From NCBI RefSeq assembly GCF_005233835.1, contig NZ_SZQA01000027.1:58714-122713 (forward strand): 64,000 nt of DNA. The letters are read 5' to 3'. The notes beneath the pieces are model-generated. The model ran no database searches, was not told where the DNA came from, and saw only the letters and a program-made list of their open reading frames with translations. Of the stretch, positions 58,570 to 64,000 are shown piece after piece. This DNA comes from Herbidospora galbida. Its GTDB lineage: Bacteria; Actinomycetota; Actinomycetes; Streptosporangiales; Streptosporangiaceae. A program made the position numbers and the translations under genes. Numbering within the stretch: position 1 is the stretch's first letter; every line of letters starts with the position of its first letter.

Positions 58570-61560
58570 TTGAGCTTCCGGAGCCCCGGAGCCGGTCGGG
58601 CGATGCGCGTGCCCCGCCGGCCCCGCCTGCTCATTCCCGTGGGAATCGCGATCGTCGCGCTCGTGATCGTCCTCTACATCTTCGCCGGTTTCTACACCGA
58701 CTATCTCTGGTACGACTCGGTCGGCTTCAGCTCGGTCTTCTCGACCATGCTGATCACCCAGGTCCTGTTGTTCGTCGTCGGCGCCGCCCTCATGGTCGGC
58801 ATCGTCGGCGGCAACATGGCGCTGGCGTTCCGAGTCCGTCCCATGTTCGGTCCCGGCATGTTCGGCAACGCCCAGGGGGCCGACCGTTACCGGCTGGCCA
58901 TCGACCCGCACCGGAAGGTCATCTTCCTGATCGGGATGGCGGTTCTGGCGCTGTTCGCGGGGTCGTCCACCTCAGGGCAGTGGAAGACCTGGATGGAGTT
59001 CGCGAACGCCACGCCGGTCGGCAAGGTCGACGCCGAGTTCGGGATCGACCTGTCGTTCTTCATGTTCACCTTCCCGTTCCTGCGGATGGTGCTGAACTTC
59101 CTGTTCATCGCGGTCGTCCTGTCGGCGATCGCGGCGGCGCTCGTCCACTACCTGTACGGCGGCTTCCGCATCCAGACCCCCGGCGGTGTCCACGCCTCGC
59201 GCGGCGCGCGGGCCCACCTGTCGGTGCTGGTGGGCGTGTTCGTGCTGCTGAAGGCGGTGGCCTACTGGCTCGACCGGTTCGGGCTGGTCTTCTCCGACCG
59301 GGGCAAGGTCTACGGCGCGTCGTTCACCGACGTCAACGCGGTGCTCCCGGCCAAGACCATCCTCGCGTTCATCGCGCTCATCTGCGCCGCGCTGTTCTTC
59401 GCGGGGGTCGTCCGCTCGGGCGGCATGCTGCCCGGCGTGGCCCTCGGCCTGCTCGTGCTGTCGGCGGTCCTGATCGGCGGCGTCTACCCGGCGCTCGTCG
59501 AGCAGTTCCAGGTCAAGCCGAACCAGCAGGCCAAGGAGCGCGACTACATCGACCGCAACATCAAGGCGACGAGAGCCGCCTACGGGGTCGACAACGCGAC
59601 GGTCAGGCAATACGGCGCCGAGACCGAGGCCAAGCCCGAGGTGCTCCAGGCCGAGTCGTCGGCCATCCCCGGCCTGCGCCTGCTCGACCCGACCGTGCTC
59701 AGCCCGACCTACCAGCAGCTGCAGCAGATCCGCGGCTACTACCAGTTCCCCGAGCAGCTCGACATCGACCGCTACAAGAACCCGGCCACCGGCAAGGTCC
59801 AGGACACGGTCGTGGCGGTCCGCGAGATGGGCGCCCCGCCCGCCGCGCAGAGCAACTGGATCAACGACCACCTCGTCTACACGCACGGTTTCGGCTTCGT
59901 GGCCGCGCCCGGCAGCGCGGTCGACGGCGGCGGCGTGCCCAGCTTCAACGAGAAGGACATCCCGCCGACCCAGGCCCTCGGCAAGTACGAGCCCCGGATC
60001 TACTTCGGCGAGAACTCGCCCGACTACTCGATCGTCGGCGGCACGCAGGGCAGCAACCCGGTCGAGCTCGACTACCCCGAGCAGAGCACCAGCGGCCAGA
60101 AGAACAACACCTACGCCGGCAACGGCGGCGTCCCGATCGGCGGGATGTTCACCCGGTTCCTCTACGCCCTCAAGTACGGCGAGACGAACCTGCTGCTGAA
60201 CTCCAGCATCAACGCCGACTCGAAGATCATGTACATCCGTAAGCCGATCGAGCGCATCCAGGCGGTCGCCCCGTTCCTGACGCTCGACCGCGACCCCTAC
60301 CCGGCCATCGTCGACGGCCGGATCAAGTGGATCGTGGACGCCTACACCACGTCCGACGCCTACCCCTACTCCGAGCCCCACAGCCTGGAGAGCCTCACGA
60401 CCGACGTGACCTCCTCGCTCCAGCCCGGCGTGCCGCAGGTGCCGCGCGACAACATCAACTACATCCGCAACTCGGTGAAGGCCACGGTCGACGCCTACGA
60501 CGGCACGGTGACCCTCTACGCGTGGGACGACACCGACCCGGTGCTGAAGACGTGGCAGAAGGCCTTCGGCACCATCGTCAAGCCGGCGTCGGACATCTCG
60601 CCCGAGCTCCGTGAGCACCTGCGCTACCCGGCCGACCTGTTCAAGGCCCAGCGCGAGATCCTCACGCAGTACCACGTGACCAACCCCGACTCCTTCTTCG
60701 GCGGCCAGGACTTCTGGAAGGTCCCGGAAGACCCGGCGACCAAGAAGAGCAAGCAGCCGCCCTACTACGTGACCATGAAGATGCCGGGCGTCACCCAGGA
60801 GAAGTTCTCCCTGACGACCACGTTCGTCCCGAACAACCGGCAGAACATGGCCGCGTTCATGGCGGTCGACGCCACGGCCGACGCGAAGAACGCGAAGCTG
60901 GAGATCCTCCAGCTGCCGAGCACGACGACGATTCAGGGTCCGCCCCAGGCGCAGAACACGTTCCTGACCGACCCGACCGTCTCCGCCCAGCTCAACATCC
61001 TGAGAGGCAGCGGCGGCGCGACGGACGTCATCTTCGGCAACCTGCTGACCCTCCCGTTCGGCGGCGGCCTGCTCTACGTGGAGCCGGTCTACATCCAGCC
61101 GAAGGACGAGGCGGCCGGCCGTTTCCCGACCCTGCAGAAGGTCCTGGTCCTCTACGGTCAGCGCGTCGGCTTCGGCGACGACCTGGAGACCGCGCTGAAG
61201 CAGGTCTTCGGCGAGGCGGGCACCACCCAACCGGCCGAGCAGAACGAGGAACAGACCCAGCCGACGCAGAACGAGCAGGCTGAGACGCCGGCGCAGCAGG
61301 CCACGGTCTCCACGGCGCTGGGCAAGGCGCAGAAGGCCTACGAGGACGCCCAGGCGGCCCTGTCGGCCAACCCGCCCAACTGGCAGGCCTACGGCACCGC
61401 TCAGGCCGCCCTGAAGGCCGCCCTCGACGAGCTGGCCGCCGCCCAGAAGGCGGCGACCGACCCGGCCCCGTCACCCAGCCCGTCAGCGACCCCGGCAGCG
61501 TCGGGATCGGCGACCCCGACACCCACGCCGACACCGTCGACACCACCGCAAGCGCCCTGA
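58570..61560 (+). CDS. UPF0182 membrane protein
   Basis: 996 residues from TTG 58570, chosen because AAAGGGG lies 8 nt upstream; TTG 58564 is only 2 nt from it. About seven transmembrane helices in the first 320 residues, with FYTDYLWYDSVGF, then a large extracellular domain (YGVDNATVRQYGAE, DPYPAIVDGRIKWIVDAYTT, YYVTMKMPG). The C-terminal 90 residues are low complexity, rich in Gln/Glu then Pro/Ser/Thr. Family COG1615, function unknown; corresponds to Rv3193c. Confidence 0.93.
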   Translation: MSFRSPGAGRAMRVPRRPRLLIPVGIAIVALVIVLYIFAGFYTDYLWYDSVGFSSVFSTMLITQVLLFVVGAALMVGIVGGNMALAFRVRPMFGPGMFGNAQGADRYRLAIDPHRKVIFLIGMAVLALFAGSSTSGQWKTWMEFANATPVGKVDAEFGIDLSFFMFTFPFLRMVLNFLFIAVVLSAIAAALVHYLYGGFRIQTPGGVHASRGARAHLSVLVGVFVLLKAVAYWLDRFGLVFSDRGKVYGASFTDVNAVLPAKTILAFIALICAALFFAGVVRSGGMLPGVALGLLVLSAVLIGGVYPALVEQFQVKPNQQAKERDYIDRNIKATRAAYGVDNATVRQYGAETEAKPEVLQAESSAIPGLRLLDPTVLSPTYQQLQQIRGYYQFPEQLDIDRYKNPATGKVQDTVVAVREMGAPPAAQSNWINDHLVYTHGFGFVAAPGSAVDGGGVPSFNEKDIPPTQALGKYEPRIYFGENSPDYSIVGGTQGSNPVELDYPEQSTSGQKNNTYAGNGGVPIGGMFTRFLYALKYGETNLLLNSSINADSKIMYIRKPIERIQAVAPFLTLDRDPYPAIVDGRIKWIVDAYTTSDAYPYSEPHSLESLTTDVTSSLQPGVPQVPRDNINYIRNSVKATVDAYDGTVTLYAWDDTDPVLKTWQKAFGTIVKPASDISPELREHLRYPADLFKAQREILTQYHVTNPDSFFGGQDFWKVPEDPATKKSKQPPYYVTMKMPGVTQEKFSLTTTFVPNNRQNMAAFMAVDATADAKNAKLEILQLPSTTTIQGPPQAQNTFLTDPTVSAQLNILRGSGGATDVIFGNLLTLPFGGGLLYVEPVYIQPKDEAAGRFPTLQKVLVLYGQRVGFGDDLETALKQVFGEAGTTQPAEQNEEQTQPTQNEQAETPAQQATVSTALGKAQKAYEDAQAALSANPPNWQAYGTAQAALKAALDELAAAQKAATDPAPSPSPSATPAASGSATPTPTPTPSTPPQAP

Positions 61561-61574
61561 TCCGAGCATTCAAT

Positions 61575-61603
61575 TTGCCGCATCACCCCGCGCCGGATAG
61601 TCT
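61575..61603 (+). promoter_or_regulatory. Promoter of first initiator tRNA gene
   Basis: -35 TTGCCG (61575-61580), 17-nt spacer, -10 TAGTCT (61598-61603), 13 nt before the tRNA 5' end. The same layout recurs exactly 158 bp downstream before the second copy. Confidence 0.65.
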
Positions 61604-61616
61604 TAAGACACACCGA

Positions 61617-61690
61617 CGCGGGGTGGAGCAGCTCGGTAGCTCGCTGGGCTCATAACCCAGAGGTCGCAGGTTCAAATCCTGTCCCCGCTA
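61617..61690 (+). tRNA. Initiator tRNA-fMet (CAT), copy 1
   Basis: 74 nt without CCA. Cloverleaf with anticodon CAT in GGGCTCATAACCC; the three G:C pairs of the anticodon stem and the mismatch at position 1:72 (C with T) mark the initiator. T-loop GGTTCAAATCC. The 3' end is followed by CTC, so CCA is not encoded. A strong terminator follows at 61701. Confidence 0.95.
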
Positions 61691-61700
61691 CTCTGTCGAA

Positions 61701-61730
61701 AGGCCCGGAGATCACTCTCCGGGCCTTTTG
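61701..61730 (+). terminator. Terminator after tRNA-fMet copy 1
   Basis: Stem AGGCCCGGAGA (61701-61711)/TCTCCGGGCCT (61716-61726) with loop TCAC and a TTTT run. It abuts the -35 box of the second promoter. Confidence 0.9.
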
Positions 61731-61732
61731 AT

Positions 61733-61761
61733 TTGCGCTACTCGACGTTCATGGATAGTGT
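61733..61761 (+). promoter_or_regulatory. Promoter of second initiator tRNA gene
   Basis: -35 TTGCGC (61733-61738), 17-nt spacer, -10 TAGTGT (61756-61761). A copy of the first promoter at an offset of exactly 158 bp. Confidence 0.65.
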
Positions 61762-61774
61762 TCTTACATACCGA

Positions 61775-61851
61775 CGCGGGGTGGAGCAGCTCGGTAGCTC
61801 GCTGGGCTCATAACCCAGAGGTCGCAGGTTCAAATCCTGTCCCCGCTACCA
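61775..61851 (+). tRNA. Initiator tRNA-fMet (CAT), copy 2
   Basis: Bases 61775-61848 are identical to copy 1, and the following CCA (61849-61851) is encoded. Same initiator features: C1 against T72 and three G:C pairs in the anticodon stem. A perfect palindromic terminator follows at 61854. Confidence 0.95.
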
Positions 61852-61853
61852 AG

Positions 61854-61898
61854 AAAGTGGCCCGGTTCCAGATCTGGAACCGGGCCACTTTGCTTTTC
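61854..61898 (+). terminator. Terminator after tRNA-fMet copy 2
   Basis: A perfect inverted repeat of 19 bp per arm (61854-61872/61873-61891), starting AAAGTGGCCCGG and ending CCGGGCCACTTT, followed by GCTTTTC. It could work in both directions. Confidence 0.9.
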
Positions 61899-62340
61899 TC
61901 TCGGGTACGAGCCGGCGTTTTCCCGGGCAAATGATCTGATGCCGAATTTCTGGGGCTGGTTCTGGCTGGTCAAATCGGGAATTCGCGGTATTTCTGTGAT
62001 GGCGGGGCCTGGGGAGTGGGCGTCATCTCGGCCGACTCTCTGTAGTGATCGCATGCCTCTCGACGTCCATCCGGATCCGGCACCTCGACCTGCGGAGGCT
62101 GCGCAGCTCAGCTGAGGCGACGTCAGGGAGTGGCTACCTGGTTGGTTCGCGACCGACGCGTCGAACTCGACGGGCTGAGGTTCCGAGCTTCGACCGTGTC
62201 GTGGGCTGCTTCGCCGAGCCGGGCAGCCGTTGCCGACGGGCTTCACCCGGTGTCTACGTGGTCGTTGGGCGCCCAGCTCCCGGATGCAGCGGTGATGCCC
62301 ACCCCCACGCGGCCCTCGGTGACAGGCCCCTCATCAGCCG

Positions 62341-62640
62341 ACCGGTCCTTCGGCGATGGTTTTCGGAATGCAGCGTGTGCCGGTGAGAAGTTCGCTGCGC
62401 TGATGGTTCGGTGGCGGGGGTCTTGGTGTGCAGGGCGTTCACCGCGCGATGGTCGCCGCGCCGATGGTTCGGTGACGTGGTCTCGGTATGCGGGGTGCTC
62501 AGGGCGTCAGGTTCGCTGCGCCGATGGTCTGGCGACGGGAGCACGGTAAGCAGCGTGTTCTGCCGCGTCATCGTCAGTGCGCCAATGGCCCGGGCGACCG
62601 GATTTCTGGGCGGCACGTGGAGAGTCGGATTGCCGGAGGT
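62341..62640. repeat. Imperfect 60-61-bp tandem repeats
   Basis: Units share TGCGCYGATGGTYYGGYGACG and a CAGCGTGTTC-like half, with the GATGG core near 62402, 62463, 62523 and 62584, i.e. every 60-61 bp. A shorter diverged unit precedes them near 62350. Unit length and divergence do not fit a CRISPR array. Confidence 0.7.
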
Positions 62641-62772
62641 GGCTCGTGGCGGTGCGATTCGGGAGCGGCCGATTGCCGCCGATCGCCGGCCTGGCCGGGG
62701 GCGGCGGGGGTGTCGGGTGGGCGGGAGCCGTAACGGCAAGAAGGCTTGTCGGTCTTTCGGGGGCATGGCTGT

Positions 62773-62805
62773 GGGGCCTGATTCCGACCCCCGGAATCAG
62801 GCCCC
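62773..62805. terminator. Strong GC-rich hairpin 1
   Basis: A perfect 14-bp stem GGGGCCTGATTCCG/CGGAATCAGGCCCC with a 5-nt loop. Lies downstream of the minus-strand gene at 62986 and may end its transcript. Confidence 0.55.
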
Positions 62806-62829
62806 GTTCCCCCTTGGTGGTGCTTGGGT

Positions 62830-62860
62830 GGCCCGGTTCCGATGGGGTCGGAACCGGGCC
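62830..62860. terminator. Strong GC-rich hairpin 2
   Basis: A perfect 13-bp stem GGCCCGGTTCCGA/TCGGAACCGGGCC with loop TGGGG. Its GGCCCGGTTCC core equals that of the tRNA terminator at 61854. No T-run on either side. Confidence 0.55.
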
Positions 62861-62985
62861 CGGCCGTACCCCGGGTGTGGGTGTGGGGTGCGGGCCATCG
62901 GCGGAGGGCGGTCGCGGGGGTGGCAGCCCCTGGTGCGGTCGCCTTCCGCGTTATGCCGCGGTGGCTTCGAGCGCTACGGCTGTGG

Positions 62986-63396
62986 TCAGTGCGGCAGGCT
63001 GCGGTGCACGCTCACGCAACGGCGCAGCCGGCTGCTCGCCGGGCCCATGCGCCGGGGCTCGCGGGCCGGCTGGTCGAGCGCGGCGACCAGCGCCTGGGCG
63101 GTCTTGGCGTCGGCCAGTACCCGGGCGGCCTCCTCGCCCACGGGCAGCTGGCCGTTCTTGGCCAGCTCGTGCTCAAGGAAGGTCAGTGGCTCGGGGTCGC
63201 CCGCCGCGTTGGCGGCGACCGTCGCGCGACTGGCCGTCAGGAGGGCGAGGTAGTAGTTGCGCAGGGACGCCTCTCGCAAGCGCGCCTGCTCCAGGTCGTC
63301 GAGCAGCTCCCGGGCGATCCGGAGAAGATCGCCGGCGTGCCCGGCCTCGGCCGTGATGTGGGCGCGGATGTCGTCGAACTCCGACCGCTGCGTCAT
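62986..63396 (-). CDS. Hypothetical helical protein
   Basis: 136 residues from ATG 63396, chosen because GGAGG lies 8 nt upstream; a GTG at 63411 is in frame. Mostly helical with heptad-like stretches: IARELLDDLEQARLREASLRNYYLALL, then EEAARVLADAKTAQALVAAL. The C-terminal 25 residues are basic (RRMGPASSRLRRC). No membrane segment or signal. Good codon bias in the first 110 codons supports it being real. No family recognised. Confidence 0.65.
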   Translation of the reverse strand: MTQRSEFDDIRAHITAEAGHAGDLLRIARELLDDLEQARLREASLRNYYLALLTASRATVAANAAGDPEPLTFLEHELAKNGQLPVGEEAARVLADAKTAQALVAALDQPAREPRRMGPASSRLRRCVSVHRSLPH

Positions 63397-63823
63397 GATG
63401 GCCACCTCCACGGCGGGGGTCCAGACGCCGGGTTGGCGCCGGGTGACTCCCGCATCTCATTCGTATCCCGCCCTGATTGCGGTCGGCTTGACATCGGCTT
63501 GCCCTCACCGAGGTCATGCGACCGCGCTCGAACCGGGTGCTACTTAGATGCGCGAGTGACCAGGTTGGTTGTCAGGCCACGGCAGTCGTTTGTGGCGTGA
63601 GTGGTCGAGGGAACTGTTAGTCTTCTCGTGTCGGCCTGATCCGGCGAAACCCCATCCACTCGCCTCACGGCGGATCTGGCATGGGCTGCTTCATCCCCTG
63701 AACTCCACGTTCGCGCGGCTGGTTCGCCTTCCGCTCCGATCGCTGGTAAGTTAGAGGGGTTGCTCTCAAACGGGAGCAGCCGAATTCCTCTCGGGTTCGG
63801 ATCCAGAAGTCAAATCGCTCGGT

Positions 63824-63853
63824 TTGACACTAACTGGGGCCACTGAGAAGATA
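63824..63853 (+). promoter_or_regulatory. rRNA operon promoter
   Basis: -35 TTGACA (63824-63829), 18-nt spacer, -10 AAGATA (63848-63853), about 30 nt before the antitermination region. More rrn promoters probably lie upstream between 63420 and 63800 (for example around GTAAGTTAG at 63744) but are less certain. Confidence 0.65.
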
Positions 63854-63884
63854 AAGGCACAGAGCAAGACAAAAAAGCAAGTCC

Positions 63885-64000
63885 GTTTCTTGAGAACTCA
63901 ACAGTGTGCTAAAAGCCAGTGCATGATGCACAACCCCGTCTATTAGACGGATTCCTTTGGTTGACATTATGTCAGCCGGGAAAATTCTCTGAAGACATCT
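63885..64000 (+). promoter_or_regulatory. 16S rRNA leader with antitermination boxes
   Basis: TTTCTTGAGAACTCAACAGTGTG (63887-63909) is the conserved actinobacterial pre-16S antitermination sequence. A small stem CCGTCT/AGACGG (63936-63950) and GGAAAATTCTCTG near the end follow, as in other leaders. The 16S gene itself starts beyond base 64000. Confidence 0.9.

Larger units (their letters stand above)
61899..62985. other. Gene-poor stretch with repeats and hairpins
   Basis: About 1.1 kb without a gene that shows normal codon bias on either strand. It holds imperfect 60-bp repeats (62341-62640) and two strong hairpins (62773-62805, 62830-62860). Lower order in third-position GC than the flanking genes supports non-coding DNA or decayed sequence. 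Confidence 0.5.

Noticed and set aside
62341..62640. CRISPR array
   Set aside because: Repeats are 60-61 bp, degenerate, directly adjacent and lack unique spacers; no cas genes in the window.
62254..62766. 170-codon minus-strand frame across the 60-bp repeats
   Set aside because: Codon use is unlike the neighbouring genes and there is no ribosome site; better treated as a repeat region, although a decayed gene cannot be excluded.

Overview
The window is high-GC actinomycete chromosome, most likely from a member of the Streptosporangiaceae or a close relative. The grounds are the GC-biased third codon positions, many GTG/TTG starts, whiB7, AdnAB, mycoredoxin, moeZ, DUF3107 and UPF0182 genes, and an actinobacterial rRNA leader (TTGAGAACTCAACAG) at the right edge. 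The gene order follows the block that runs from rhlE (Rv3211) to Rv3193c in Mycobacterium tuberculosis (from memory of that genome; not searched).

Layout. 1-8.8 kb: a secreted protein cut by the edge, a CPBP membrane protease, a membrane-anchored Asp-box propeller protein, a Nudix enzyme, DUF6758, a metallo-beta-lactamase-fold protein with lost metal ligands, a RecB/Cas4-like nuclease and an alpha/beta hydrolase. 8.9-13.1 kb: RhlE-like helicase, MiaE_2-like ferritin fold, DUF3107, TetR and a small acidic protein. 13.2-16.9 kb: end-joining genes (LigD-type polymerase and ligase as separate genes, Ku) and two related secreted SH3-like proteins, one with a His/Gly-rich insertion. 17-24 kb: a LipV-like hydrolase, MoeZ, two tandem modules of membrane protein plus subtilisin-fold protein (the second subtilisin has lost its whole active site), a hypothetical gene and an alkyltransferase-like protein. 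24-34.8 kb: a CDP-glycerol phosphotransferase, a GH20 lipoprotein and AdnA-AdnB.

34.8-40 kb: an inserted four-gene operon (ATP-grasp ligase, two IucA/IucC-type synthetases, a type III PLP decarboxylase) behind an iron-box-like palindrome. It has the enzyme set of the vibrioferrin pathway without the exporter gene. 40-48 kb: NudC, a CrcB-DUF190-CrcB operon, mycoredoxin, a secreted esterase, UvrD2, TesB, and whiB7 behind a long leader with a 72-codon upstream ORF and an intrinsic terminator. 48-61.6 kb: ABC1 kinase, a ThiF-like enzyme, a YgjP-like peptidase, a DUF2064-like protein, AraC, VOC, a membrane EEP phosphatase, Nudix, DUF2342, an epimerase, MoaE, a PDZ-Lon protease and UPF0182. 61.6-64 kb: two tandem initiator tRNA genes with duplicated promoters, a 1.1-kb gene-poor stretch with imperfect 60-bp repeats and strong hairpins, one small unknown gene, and the promoter and leader of an rRNA operon whose 16S gene lies beyond the window.

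Common themes are DNA end processing and repair (RecB-like nuclease, Ku/LigD, ATL, AdnAB, UvrD2), mycothiol-linked redox and antibiotic stress (mycoredoxin, WhiB7) and molybdopterin/sulfur transfer (MoeZ, MoaE). Many neighbouring genes overlap by 4 nt (GTGA), implying translational coupling. All function calls come from reading motifs; no database search was run.
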